Assembly: GCA_022451485.1 (NCBI GenBank) | Contig: JAKUQS010000011.1 | Coordinates: forward strand, 31,963-95,962 | Source: Gammaproteobacteria bacterium | GTDB taxonomy: Bacteria > Pseudomonadota > Gammaproteobacteria > Arenicellales > UBA868 | Length of the DNA: 64,000 nucleotides | Direction of reading: 5' to 3' | Shown: positions 49,713 through 58,919 of the stretch, one piece after another | How the letters are laid out: each line of letters begins with the position of its first letter | How positions within the stretch are numbered: the first letter of the stretch is position 1 | Notes under the pieces: generated by a model | Told to the model about the DNA's origin: nothing | The model's database searches: none | The model's input: only the letters and a program-made list of their open reading frames with translations | Made by a program: the position numbers and the translations under genes

Positions 49713-52450
49713 GTGATTCAATGATTAAGCAGGCGCAATCCATCGGTTTCGATCTGGACGGTGTATCGGTCGTCGCCCGAGGGGGTGAGAGCATTTTGAA
49801 GGCCGCCCAGCGCGCCGGGCATGACATTCCACACTTGTGTTATAGCGATGGTTTGCGGGCTGACGGTAATTGCCGGGCATGTGTTGTAGAAATAGAGGGG
49901 GAGCGGGCATTGGCGCCTTCGTGTTGTCGGCAACCAACCGAGGGGATGGTGGTTTACAGTAATAATGCGCGTGCACGGCAATCTCAGGCACTGGTGCTGG
50001 AACTTCTTAAGACAGATGTGGGCGACGCGAAATTCACCGGTACTTCGGAACTCGACCAATGGTGCGATCGACTCAATATTGGGCCGAGCCGTTTTGCGAG
50101 TCGAAATCAACCAATGGCGGATGTTTCTCATCCAGCAATTGAGGTCAATTTAGAAGCGTGTATCCAATGTACTCGTTGCCTGCGGGCGTGCCGCGAAGAA
50201 CAAGCCAACGATGTGATCGGTTTTGCTCATAGAGGTGCTCATGCGGAGATAGTGTTCGATTTGGGTGACCCTATGGGTGAGAGTTCCTGTGTTGGTTGTG
50301 GTGAATGTGTGCAAGCGTGCCCAACGGGAGCGCTGATGCCAGCGGGGGGGGTGGGACTTGAGCAAATGGACCGTAAGGTTGACTCTGCATGCCCATACTG
50401 TGGGGTGGGTTGTCTGCTCACCTACCACGTAAAAGATGATCGTATTCGTTACGTTACTGGACGTGATGGTCCGGCTAACCATGGGCGTCTTTGTGTTAAA
50501 GGCCGTTATGGGTTCGATTACGTGGATCATCCGCAGCGGATTACCACGCCCCTGATTCGACGCGAGGGAGTAGTCAAAGGTCTCAACGACGACTTTGATC
50601 CGTCCGAGCCACTGCGCATGTTTCGAGAGGCCACTTGGGACGAAGCGCTCGATTTTGCAGCGGATGGTTTAAAGCGGGTGCTTAAGGAGAATGGACCGTC
50701 TGCGCTGGCAGGATTCGGGTCCGCAAAAGGTAGCAATGAAGAGGCCTATCTTTTCCAGAAGTTGGTACGTACCGGATTTGGTACCAATAATGTCGATCAC
50801 TGTACTCGCCTGTGTCATGCGTCTTCTGTCGCGGCGTTGCTTGAGGGGATTGGGTCTGGTGCGGTGTCTAATCAGGTGGAGGACGTTGCGAATGCCGAGG
50901 TGATCATCGTCATTGGTGCCAACCCGACCAACAACCATCCTGTTGCGGCAACGTTTATGAAGAATGCCGCTCGCACCAACGCGACCTTGATTGTTATTGA
51001 TCCACGGCGCACGGATCTTGCTCGGCATGCGCACCATTTTCTCCAGTTCAAGCCAGATAGCGATATTGCGTTGCTCAACGCGATGATCGCCACCGTGATT
51101 GAGGAGAATCTCGTTGACCAGGAGTTTATTGAGCAACGTACCGAAGACTTTGACGCGATCAAACAAAACATTGCGGATTGCAGTCCAGAAGTCATGGCGC
51201 CATTGTGTGGGATCGAGGCAGAACGCATACGCGAGGTGACCCGGTTGTACGCGAACACTCGTCACGGAATGATTTTCTGGGGCATGGGGATATCACAACA
51301 TGTCCACGGAACAGATAACGCTCGTGCCTTGATCGCGCTTTCTATGATGACGGGTAATGTCGGACGTCCAGGTTCTGGTCTTCATCCGTTGCGGGGACAA
51401 AATAATGTTCAAGGGGCATCCGATGCAGGTTTGATTCCAATGGTTTTCCCTGATTATCAACGGGTGGATGACAGTGCGGCACACCGCTGGTTTGAGAATT
51501 ATTGGCAGACGCCGCTCGATAAAACGCCGGGACTGACAGTCGTAGAGATTATGGATGCCGCACTCACTGGGGCGATCACAGGGATGTACATCATGGGTGA
51601 GAATCCGGCGATGTCTGATCCTGATCTTAATCATGCGAGAAAAGGCCTCGCGTCTTTGCAGCACCTGGTGCTACAGGATTTATTTCTGACTGAGACAGCG
51701 GCGTATGCTGATGTGTTCTTGCCCGCTTCGGCTTTTCCAGAGAAGACGGGTACTTTCTCTAATACGGATCGACGGGTCCAGTTAGGCCGACAAGCGTTGC
51801 CGCTTCCCGGAGACGCGAAGGGAGATTTGTGGATCCTTCAACAGTTGGCAGGACGGCTAGGTCTTTCCTGGGATTATTCTGGAGTTGCTGCTGTTTTCGA
51901 GGAGATGCGTGGTGCGATGCCAAGCATTAAGGGTATAAGTTGGGAACGCCTAGAACGCGAAGGGAGCGTGACGTACCCATGCGAAAACGACGACGACCCA
52001 GGTCAGGGGGTTGTATTTCGGGATGGATTTCCTACTGAGAGTGGTCGAGGACGGTTTGTTCCTGCCCAATTGAGATGGGCTGATGAACAAACGGATGAAA
52101 AATACCCTTGCGTGCTGATTACCGGACGCCAACTTGAACACTGGCATACCGGGGCTATGACACGTCGTGCCTCGGTGTTGAATGCGATTGAGCCTCATCC
52201 CATCGTCGATATGCATCCGGATGATCTTGAGCAGATCAGCGCGGCTGAAGGAGATCTGGTTCGAATTGCATCTCGTCGAGGAGAGGTGGTTGCTCATGCG
52301 CGGGCAGATTTTGGATTACAGCCGAAACAAGTATTTATCCCATTTTGCTATGTTGAAGCGGCGGCTAACCTGTTGACCAATCCAGTGCTCGATCCGGTAG
52401 GCAAGATACCCGAGTTTAAATACTGCGCAGTGCGGATCGAAGCCGCGTGA
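49709..52450 (+). CDS. fdsA: NAD-dependent formate dehydrogenase, molybdenum-containing alpha subunit
   Basis: 913-residue catalytic subunit. The N-terminal [2Fe-2S] domain has C44, C55, C58 and C72. Two ferredoxin clusters follow (C151, C154, C157, C161 and C194, C197, C200, C204). The molybdopterin domain opens with a [4Fe-4S] site (C228, C231, C235, C262). The metal-binding active-site residue is Cys369 in HCTRLCHASSV, so this is a cysteine, not a selenocysteine, enzyme. No signal peptide, hence cytoplasmic. It oxidises formate to CO2, or the reverse. GTG start, coupled to the upstream subunit. The small subunit fdsD and the sulfurtransferase fdhD/fdsC are not downstream; folD follows instead, tying the operon to folate C1 flow. 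Confidence 0.95.
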   Translation: MSDSMIKQAQSIGFDLDGVSVVARGGESILKAAQRAGHDIPHLCYSDGLRADGNCRACVVEIEGERALAPSCCRQPTEGMVVYSNNARARQSQALVLELLKTDVGDAKFTGTSELDQWCDRLNIGPSRFASRNQPMADVSHPAIEVNLEACIQCTRCLRACREEQANDVIGFAHRGAHAEIVFDLGDPMGESSCVGCGECVQACPTGALMPAGGVGLEQMDRKVDSACPYCGVGCLLTYHVKDDRIRYVTGRDGPANHGRLCVKGRYGFDYVDHPQRITTPLIRREGVVKGLNDDFDPSEPLRMFREATWDEALDFAADGLKRVLKENGPSALAGFGSAKGSNEEAYLFQKLVRTGFGTNNVDHCTRLCHASSVAALLEGIGSGAVSNQVEDVANAEVIIVIGANPTNNHPVAATFMKNAARTNATLIVIDPRRTDLARHAHHFLQFKPDSDIALLNAMIATVIEENLVDQEFIEQRTEDFDAIKQNIADCSPEVMAPLCGIEAERIREVTRLYANTRHGMIFWGMGISQHVHGTDNARALIALSMMTGNVGRPGSGLHPLRGQNNVQGASDAGLIPMVFPDYQRVDDSAAHRWFENYWQTPLDKTPGLTVVEIMDAALTGAITGMYIMGENPAMSDPDLNHARKGLASLQHLVLQDLFLTETAAYADVFLPASAFPEKTGTFSNTDRRVQLGRQALPLPGDAKGDLWILQQLAGRLGLSWDYSGVAAVFEEMRGAMPSIKGISWERLEREGSVTYPCENDDDPGQGVVFRDGFPTESGRGRFVPAQLRWADEQTDEKYPCVLITGRQLEHWHTGAMTRRASVLNAIEPHPIVDMHPDDLEQISAAEGDLVRIASRRGEVVAHARADFGLQPKQVFIPFCYVEAAANLLTNPVLDPVGKIPEFKYCAVRIEAA

Positions 52451-52482
52451 AGTGTTCCTGTTGAATCTATAACGAGGTCTGT

Positions 52483-53361
52483 ATGACGGATATTATTGAT
52501 GGAAAGGCAATCGCTGCTGTCCTGCGTGAAAAAGTTGCAGTCGAAGTAGCGAGCCTACGAGATAATCACAATCTAGTGCCGGGGCTTGCCGTTGTCTTGG
52601 TCGGGGAAGACCCAGCGAGCCAGGTATACGTCAGAAATAAAGGTAAGCAGACGGTAGCCTGTGGCATGCAATCGTTTGAGCACAAGTTAGCGCATACAAC
52701 AAGCGAGGCGGAGTTGTTGCGATTGGTCAATCAATTGAATTCAGATCCGGCAGTACACGGCATTTTGGTTCAACTGCCGCTACCAGACCAGATCGATACC
52801 CACGCCGTGATCAATGCGATTGACCCGGCAAAAGATGTTGATGGATTTCACCTTAGTAACGTCGGTTTACTCGCGACCGGAACCCCACGACTTGTCCCGT
52901 GCACACCGCTTGGTTGCATGATTCTCTTGCAGCAGACGATGGAGGATTTGTCTGGTAAGCAGGCCGTGGTAGTGGGTCGTTCTAATATCGTGGGAAAGCC
53001 CATGGCTTCTTTGCTGTTAGCGGCGCACTGTACCGTTACCCTTGCCCATTCTCGCACGCAGGATTTGCCCGGCGTCTGCCGCGATGCAGATATTCTCATA
53101 GCGGCTGTCGGTCGGTCGCAGATGATTACCGGAGAGTGGGTAAAGCCGGGTGCTGTGGTGATCGACGTGGGCATCAATCGTATTGACGCCGGAGAGGGAA
53201 AAACACGCCTCGTTGGCGATGTGGATTTTGATTCGGTGACGAAGGTCGCCGGTGCCGTGACCCCCGTTCCAGGCGGTGTCGGGCCGATGACGATTGCTTG
53301 TTTGTTGCGGAACACCGTTCAGGCGGCCTGTAGCGCCAGTTCATTGCCTTTTTCGATGTAG
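52483..53361 (+). CDS. folD: Bifunctional methylene-THF dehydrogenase / methenyl-THF cyclohydrolase
   Basis: 292-residue folate enzyme interconverting 5,10-methylene-THF, 5,10-methenyl-THF and 10-formyl-THF with NADP. Motifs are [18 protein letters not shown] with the catalytic lysine region, [22 protein letters not shown], the cofactor loop [17 protein letters not shown] and the C-terminal [17 protein letters not shown]. It begins 32 bases after fdsA on the same strand, so it probably shares that operon and helps move formate-level carbon into folate. It might also serve the formyl-handling cluster at 12-17 kb. Confidence 0.96.
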   Translation: MTDIIDGKAIAAVLREKVAVEVASLRDNHNLVPGLAVVLVGEDPASQVYVRNKGKQTVACGMQSFEHKLAHTTSEAELLRLVNQLNSDPAVHGILVQLPLPDQIDTHAVINAIDPAKDVDGFHLSNVGLLATGTPRLVPCTPLGCMILLQQTMEDLSGKQAVVVGRSNIVGKPMASLLLAAHCTVTLAHSRTQDLPGVCRDADILIAAVGRSQMITGEWVKPGAVVIDVGINRIDAGEGKTRLVGDVDFDSVTKVAGAVTPVPGGVGPMTIACLLRNTVQAACSASSLPFSM

Positions 53362-53420
53362 CGTATGGTGAAAATTGGTGATAGTGCATTCTCGACTAAC
53401 TTCCATTAAGGGCACGTCCC

Positions 53421-53897
53421 TTGCTTAGTGTCGACCTTGTTATTCTTGATTTCGATGGAGTGCTGACGGATAACCGAGTCTATGTATTTCAAGATGGCCG
53501 GGAAGCTGTTGTTTGTCACCGGGGTGATGGTTGGGGTATCGGGTTGTTGCGTGCGGCGCAGATTGAATTGCTTATTTTGTCGACTGAGACTAATCCCGTT
53601 GTTTCTGAGCGTGCGAAGAAGTTGCATATTGATTGTCTACAGGGATGCCGTGATAAGGCCATAGCGGTAGCACAGTTAATCGCGGATCGAGGTTTGGATC
53701 CTGATCGAATTGTCTATGTGGGGAACGATACCAATGACCTCCAGGCGATGGAGTTGGTGGGGCATCGGGTTGCGCCAGCAGATGCGCACATGGCTGTGAG
53801 ATCGATTGCGACGCTGGTTACAGTGGCTCGAGGGGGAGAAGGTGTTGTCAGAGAGTTGGCAGATGTGATTTTAGGTGATGAGTCAACCAATAAATAA
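53421..53897 (+). CDS. KdsC-like HAD phosphatase
   Basis: 158-residue HAD phosphatase of the KdsC group, which removes phosphate from 3-deoxy-octulosonate 8-phosphate or nonulosonate 9-phosphates. Motif I is LDFDGVLTDNRVYV (Asp10 and Asp12), with LILSTETNPVV as motif II and YVGNDTNDLQAMELVG as motif IV. The start is a TTG at 53421. It is supported because motif I follows immediately and AAGG lies nine bases upstream; no ATG or GTG is available in frame. Its length matches the stand-alone or CMP-sialate-synthetase-fused type rather than E. coli KdsC (188). It is followed by the remains of a NeuA-type gene, so the pair once probably made an activated nonulosonic acid or Kdo. Confidence 0.85.
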   Translation: MLSVDLVILDFDGVLTDNRVYVFQDGREAVVCHRGDGWGIGLLRAAQIELLILSTETNPVVSERAKKLHIDCLQGCRDKAIAVAQLIADRGLDPDRIVYVGNDTNDLQAMELVGHRVAPADAHMAVRSIATLVTVARGGEGVVRELADVILGDESTNK

Positions 53898-53972
53898 TTT
53901 TTATCTAAAGCATGTTGACTAAATCCAGCTCAAACATATGAATGATTGTTCAAAAATGTACCGAGAGATCAG

Positions 53973-54429
53973 ATGGAGGTTGTCGCAGTCACAGCTGCTC
54001 GGGGTGGTTGTAAAACGATGCCACTGAAAAATGTCGCGCTCCTTCTCGGTAAGTCGCTGATCTACTGATCAATTCATAGCCGCACTAAGATCTCATCAGG
54101 TGACGCGGGTTATTGTTTCGACAGACGATGAGGAAATTGCCCAGATCGCTGCTATGCATGGCGCTGAAGTTCCATTTCGTCAACCGATGAAGTTTGCAGA
54201 AAATCTGGTGGTGGATGTTCCAGTGATACAGCATGCCCTTGATGTGCTACGTGAAACGGAGGGCTATTTACCAGATGATGTTGTTCAGTTGCGACCAACC
54301 TCCCCACTTCGTCCAGTCGGGTTGATTAAACGTCATTTCACGCTTGATCGAATATGGAAAAGTGCTGATCATGCCGCATCTCTCGAACCGAATGGGTTCG
54401 TCGACTTGGTCGAAATCTCGATCAGGTGA
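53973..54429 (+). pseudogene. Broken NeuA-like acylneuraminate cytidylyltransferase
   Basis: Decayed CMP-nonulosonate synthetase. From the ATG at 53973 the frame reads MEVVAVTAARGGCKTMPLKN, close to the family N-terminus with its nucleotide-binding Ala-Arg-Gly-Gly. It then hits a TGA at 54066-54068, where a tryptophan would be expected. Immediately after, a frameshift is needed: the next frame continues through a recognisable ALRSHQVTRVIVSTDDEE segment and VVQLRPTSPLRPVGLI, to a stop at 54429. The rest of a normal 230-residue protein is missing or unrecognisable before dnaE2 ends on the opposite strand. At least two inactivating changes argue against a sequencing error. Confidence 0.8.
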
Positions 54430-54511
54430 CAGAGGCGTTGACTTATATAAGGACGAAGAGATATTGCTGATTGAGAAACCCCAGAGAGCCAAGCTCAAAT
54501 GGAAAAATAGG

Positions 54512-57500
54512 TCAGCGGAAATCCCGTGATTGAATCGTGAGATTATCGATTAGATATGAGAGATCGATCAATTGGTCAGTAAGTAAGTGAAGGACATCGC
54601 CCTTGCGTTGAATTTTTCCTGACGCGCCGATTACAGATGCGTCAAGTAATATCGAAGCATATTGTTCAGCGATGTTTTTCCACACCACAAGGTTGATACT
54701 GCCTGTTTCGTCCTCCAGCGTTACAAAGGTAACGTTGTTTGCGCTGGCAGGTCGTTGCCGAGCGATGACTAGGCCGGCAACTTTTGCGATTTTCCCGTGT
54801 GATTGTCGATAAAGCTCTTCACGCGTAGACAGACCTAACTCGGATAGAGTGGATCGTATTAGTGCTAGTGGATGAGGTCCGAGAGTCAATCCGATACTCG
54901 CGTAATCGGCATGTGCGTCATCAATAGGAGTTGCTTTGGGTATCATTGGTGTGCCTTCGTTGAAACAAGTTCTATTTAGTATCGGAGCCGGTGTTGAGAT
55001 GCCGGCCACTTCCCAATAAGCCATTTTCCGGTGGCTCCTAACCAATGCTATAAAAGCGTTGGCTGCAGCGAGTGCCTGTAGGTCAGTTTTGTTGAGGCAG
55101 GTACGTTGGGCGAAATCCTGAAGATCTCTGAATGCCCGGTCTGCGCGAGCGTTTAGCAGGCGAATAGCACCGGTTTGGCTAAAGCCATTAATCATGTGTA
55201 AGCCAAGACGCAACGCAAGGGTTTCCTTGTCTTGCTCAAGAGTTGATTCCCAGTCGCTGACTGTCACATCGATAGGTTTTACTTGTACGCCATGGCGGCG
55301 TGCATCTTGTATTAGCTGGGCGGGTGCATAGAACCCCATGGGTTGACTGTTGAGAAGTGCGCAGGTAAATGCAGCAGGCTGATGGTATTTTAGCCATGCC
55401 GATACGTAGACCAGCAGAGCAAAACTGGCGGCATGGGCTTCAGGAAAGCCGTATTCCCCAAAGCCAAGAATCTGTTGGTAGATCTGTTTTGCAAAGCTTT
55501 CTGGATAGCCTCGCTCACACATGCCATTGACAAGCATTTCCTTATAATCCGATAAATCGCCATGGCGACGCCATGCTCCCATTGCACGTCGCAGATTGTC
55601 GGCTTCTCCAGGTGTAAACCCAGCGGCTACCACTGCCAGTTTGATAACTTGTTCCTGAAATATAGGGATCCCCAGAGTGCGCCCAAGGACTTGACGCATT
55701 GCATCGTTAGGGTAAGTCACCGCTTCGTGCCCTTGGCGCCTCTTCAGGTAGGGATGCACCATATCGCCCTGTATTGGGCCAGGGCGGACAATCGCTACTT
55801 CGATGACCAGATCATAAAAGCATACCGGGCGGAGTCGCGGCAGCATGGCCATCTGTGCACGTGATTCGATCTGAAATACGCCTATGGTATCGGCATTACC
55901 CATCATGTCATAGACGACTGGGTCTTCGGTGGGAATCGTTGCCATGGTCCAGCTGTTGCCACCGTGTTTTTTAATTAGGTCAAAACACCGATGAATTGCA
56001 CTTAACATACCCAAGCTCAGGCAGTCGACTTTGAGTAGTCCAAGCGTGTTGATATCGTTCTTATCCCATTGAATCACAGTACGTTCGGCCATGGCCGCAT
56101 TTTCAATAGGCACTAGGTCACACAACGGCTCGTGGGAAATAATGAATCCTCCGGAGTGTTGTGAAAGGTGGCGAGGGAATCCTACTAACTCTTTGACAAG
56201 TGCGAGCAGTCGGGTAATAGGTGGGTTTTCTGGGTTGAGACCAAGCTTGCGAACTTGCCGGGGGTTAATAGTTCCACCTTCCCACCAGCCATTGTCGGCA
56301 GCCAATCGGTTGACCTGGGCTAATTTAAGGCCCAGTGCGTTACCCACATCGCGAAGAGCGCTACGGGGTCGGTAAGTGATGACAGTTGCTGTCATTGCAG
56401 CATGATCACGGCCATATTTCCGGTAAACGTATTGCATTACTTCTTCACGCCGTTCGTGTTCAAAATCTATATCTATGTCGGGTGGTTCATTACGTTCACG
56501 CGAAATGAATCGCTCAAACAAAAGATTCATTCGCGCAGGATCGACTTCTGTAATTCCCAAGCAGTAACACACGGCAGAATTAGCGGCTGAACCACGTCCT
56601 TGGCACAGAATATTTTTATGGCGTGCAAAATTGACAATATCGTGTACGGTGAGAAAGTAAGCTTCGTAGCTGAGCTCTTCAATGAGTGAAAGCTCATGTG
56701 CAATCTGCTGATAAATAGACTCGGGCGCACCTGTAGGCCATCGAGTTTGCATACCTGCATACGTCAGCTTGCGCAAGTATTCGGCAGCGTTAAGTGGTTG
56801 AGAGATAAACTTCTGTGGATATTGATAACGCAGTTCTGTTAGGGAAAACGAACATTGTTCAGAAATGACAACGCTTTGTTGTAGAAGTGCTGGAGGATAG
56901 AGGCGTTGTAGTAGTACGGGCGAGCGCAAATGACGCTCTCCGTTACTGAACAGGTGGTGTCCAGCATCATCGACAGTCGTTCCAAGGCGAATGCTTGTTA
57001 GAATATCCTGCAGTGGTTGTCTGCTGCGTGAATGCATGTGTACGTTGCCGGTGGCAACTAGGGGCAGGCTGAGTTGTTTTCCAATCGAACGAAGCGCAGT
57101 CAAATGTTGGCGGTCAAATCCACTGGTTGATTGTTCCAGTGCTAGCCACGTGCAGTTCGGCATTAATGTTTTGATTGAGTCAGCATGTTGTGTGAGTAAG
57201 GTATATCGCTCCTTCATGTCGTCTTTGGTCGTTAGGTTGGGGTCGCAAGGTAATAAGGCGAGGCAATCAGAAAGCCTCCCCTCACCGATATCAGAAAGAG
57301 ATAATTGGTAATGCCCTTTAGGCGCGGCTCGACGTCCCTGGGTAATGAGTTGTACCAATTGACGATAGCCGTTACGGTTACGGGCCAGTAGGACGAGTTG
57401 TTGACCATCGGTTAGCTTGAACTCGCTACCAATGATTAGATGTAGGCCGTGTTCGACTGCGGCCACATGTGCCCGCACAGCCCCGGCTACACTGCATTCA

Positions 57501-57622
57501 TCAGTGAGGGCCAGCGCCGTATAACCGAGGTGAACGGCTTGTCGAACAAGTTCTGCCGGGTGCGAAGCACCGCGTAGGAAAGTAAAATTGGATATACAGT
57601 GCAGTTCAGCGTAATTGATCAA
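54512..57622 (-). CDS. dnaE2: Error-prone DNA polymerase DnaE2 (ImuC)
   Basis: 1036-residue C-family polymerase used for damage-induced translesion synthesis. The N-terminal PHP domain begins YAELHCISNFTFLRGASHP, typical of DnaE2. The palm motif is ERNEPPDIDIDFEHERREEV with three catalytic acidic residues, and VAIVRPGPIQGDMVHPYL and GVFQIESRAQM are conserved. A C-terminal OB-fold ends the protein, and the beta-clamp and tau-binding tail of replicative DnaE is absent. The start is a TTG at 57622; no ATG or GTG lies in frame between it and the conserved N-terminus. A perfect LexA box lies 29 bases upstream. The usual imuA and imuB partners are not next to it. Confidence 0.95.
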   Translation of the reverse strand: MINYAELHCISNFTFLRGASHPAELVRQAVHLGYTALALTDECSVAGAVRAHVAAVEHGLHLIIGSEFKLTDGQQLVLLARNRNGYRQLVQLITQGRRAAPKGHYQLSLSDIGEGRLSDCLALLPCDPNLTTKDDMKERYTLLTQHADSIKTLMPNCTWLALEQSTSGFDRQHLTALRSIGKQLSLPLVATGNVHMHSRSRQPLQDILTSIRLGTTVDDAGHHLFSNGERHLRSPVLLQRLYPPALLQQSVVISEQCSFSLTELRYQYPQKFISQPLNAAEYLRKLTYAGMQTRWPTGAPESIYQQIAHELSLIEELSYEAYFLTVHDIVNFARHKNILCQGRGSAANSAVCYCLGITEVDPARMNLLFERFISRERNEPPDIDIDFEHERREEVMQYVYRKYGRDHAAMTATVITYRPRSALRDVGNALGLKLAQVNRLAADNGWWEGGTINPRQVRKLGLNPENPPITRLLALVKELVGFPRHLSQHSGGFIISHEPLCDLVPIENAAMAERTVIQWDKNDINTLGLLKVDCLSLGMLSAIHRCFDLIKKHGGNSWTMATIPTEDPVVYDMMGNADTIGVFQIESRAQMAMLPRLRPVCFYDLVIEVAIVRPGPIQGDMVHPYLKRRQGHEAVTYPNDAMRQVLGRTLGIPIFQEQVIKLAVVAAGFTPGEADNLRRAMGAWRRHGDLSDYKEMLVNGMCERGYPESFAKQIYQQILGFGEYGFPEAHAASFALLVYVSAWLKYHQPAAFTCALLNSQPMGFYAPAQLIQDARRHGVQVKPIDVTVSDWESTLEQDKETLALRLGLHMINGFSQTGAIRLLNARADRAFRDLQDFAQRTCLNKTDLQALAAANAFIALVRSHRKMAYWEVAGISTPAPILNRTCFNEGTPMIPKATPIDDAHADYASIGLTLGPHPLALIRSTLSELGLSTREELYRQSHGKIAKVAGLVIARQRPASANNVTFVTLEDETGSINLVVWKNIAEQYASILLDASVIGASGKIQRKGDVLHLLTDQLIDLSYLIDNLTIQSRDFR

Positions 57623-57651
57623 TATGGGCGTTATTTATTGTGTATAAAAGA

Positions 57652-57667
57652 CTGTATAAATATACAG
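57652..57667. promoter_or_regulatory. LexA (SOS) box
   Basis: CTGTATAAATATACAG matches the gammaproteobacterial LexA consensus CTGT-N8-ACAG perfectly, with an AT-rich centre. It lies 29 bases upstream of the TTG start of dnaE2, overlapping the expected promoter. It is also about 90 bases upstream of the divergent SGNH gene, so it could influence both. Confidence 0.9.
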
Positions 57668-57758
57668 TATTTATCCCTTTATTGCTGAATACGATACAGG
57701 TACTGCTTTGCTGTTGCGTTGGCATTTTGCTCGAGAAGAGGCGTTAATTACGATTCCA

Positions 57759-58919
57759 ATGCCGATGAAAGTTCCGCAAAAAAAGACGCTTTGTCTCTAT
57801 TTGATCATTGTAATTTTTGCCGTTTTGACAATTGAAGGACTGTCGTGGCTGGCTTTAAAACAGGTGTTCTTACCGCGTGGTTATGTATACAAACCTAAGT
57901 TGATTCAAACATTGAGCAGTTATGCTAAATACCAGGCGTATGGGGTGGCGAGTTGGGGAATTGGGCCAGATCTAGTGGCTCAGCGATCATCTGGACCCGG
58001 TGAAACGCAGCCTCTGACTGAGTCTGCATATGCTTCTATTTGTGTTTCCCTTTATGGGGATTCGTTTACAGCGGATCTTCGTTGGGGGGAATGGGTCGCC
58101 GATATGATGGGTTGCTCCGTGGCCAATTACGGTGTGCCTGGATTTGGTATCGATCAGGCATTGATGCGATTTGAAGATACAGCGTATGACACTGCAGGTA
58201 CGGTCGTGCTCAGTTTTTTTTCCGAAGATATCGCTCGCCACGTTACTCGCAATTTCGATGTATGGGTGTATCAGCCGAGCGAGTTTGGTGGGAGCGTGTT
58301 TGCTTCGAAGGCCCGTTATATCACCCAGCCCAATGGTCGTTTGAAGTATGTACCGGCAGAAGCACGAACATTTGTTGAGTTTGAGGCCGCCGTTCATGAC
58401 CCGGCGGCACACGTTCCGCATGACTATCTTGTCGCTGGAGGGATGTCGGGACTACCGATTTGGCGCTTTCCGTTCACGCTCACGCTAGCGCGGATATTCT
58501 TCCATTGGAAGGTGCAGGCAAAACTGGCCCAATTGCCCTGGTACGGGCAACTCTACATGCCTGATCATGAGTCAAGTGCGTTGCCTATCTCAGTGGAGGT
58601 AGTGCATCGCTTTGTTGCGGTTGCGCAAGCACGTGGTAAGCGATCAGTGGTGCAGTTATTGCCATCGATTCTTGATTTTCAGCATTACGCGAGAACCGGT
58701 GTCTGGCCTTACCAGTCGTTAATTGACGCGCTGGTTGCTCGTAACGTGCAGATGCACAACTTGGGTGACGATATGCTAAAGGACATCAACATTGACGAGG
58801 CTTGTGCGTTATTTGATACGGGGCAGTCTTCTGGCATCGAAGGTTGTGGTGGTCATTACAGTGAATTGGGCTACCGTATCCTGGCTCGCCACACCGCAAC
58901 CCAGGTGGAGGCGTTGTGA
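57759..58919 (+). CDS. Membrane-anchored SGNH/GDSL-like protein
   Basis: Protein of about 386 residues with one N-terminal membrane segment (LCLYLIIVIFAVLTIEGLSWLAL) and an outward-facing domain. SGNH landmarks are SLYGDSFTADLRWGEW (the GDS nucleophile block), a NYGVPGFGIDQALMRF block and the C-terminal GHYSELGYRILA, carrying the expected His. These resemble hydrolases and O-acetyltransferases acting on cell-surface glycans. The frame is open from 57708, but the first ATG at 57759 starts just before a basic segment and the membrane helix; no clear ribosome binding site decides. Its stop overlaps the start of the decarboxylase gene, so the two are coupled. The substrate is unknown. Confidence 0.75.
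   Translation: MPMKVPQKKTLCLYLIIVIFAVLTIEGLSWLALKQVFLPRGYVYKPKLIQTLSSYAKYQAYGVASWGIGPDLVAQRSSGPGETQPLTESAYASICVSLYGDSFTADLRWGEWVADMMGCSVANYGVPGFGIDQALMRFEDTAYDTAGTVVLSFFSEDIARHVTRNFDVWVYQPSEFGGSVFASKARYITQPNGRLKYVPAEARTFVEFEAAVHDPAAHVPHDYLVAGGMSGLPIWRFPFTLTLARIFFHWKVQAKLAQLPWYGQLYMPDHESSALPISVEVVHRFVAVAQARGKRSVVQLLPSILDFQHYARTGVWPYQSLIDALVARNVQMHNLGDDMLKDINIDEACALFDTGQSSGIEGCGGHYSELGYRILARHTATQVEAL

Noticed and set aside
49709..52450. Selenocysteine in the formate dehydrogenase active site
   Set aside because: The codon at the active-site position encodes Cys369, not UGA.
54344..54529. Continuation of the NeuA remnant to the end of dnaE2
   Set aside because: The residues in this frame show no convincing match to the missing C-terminus.
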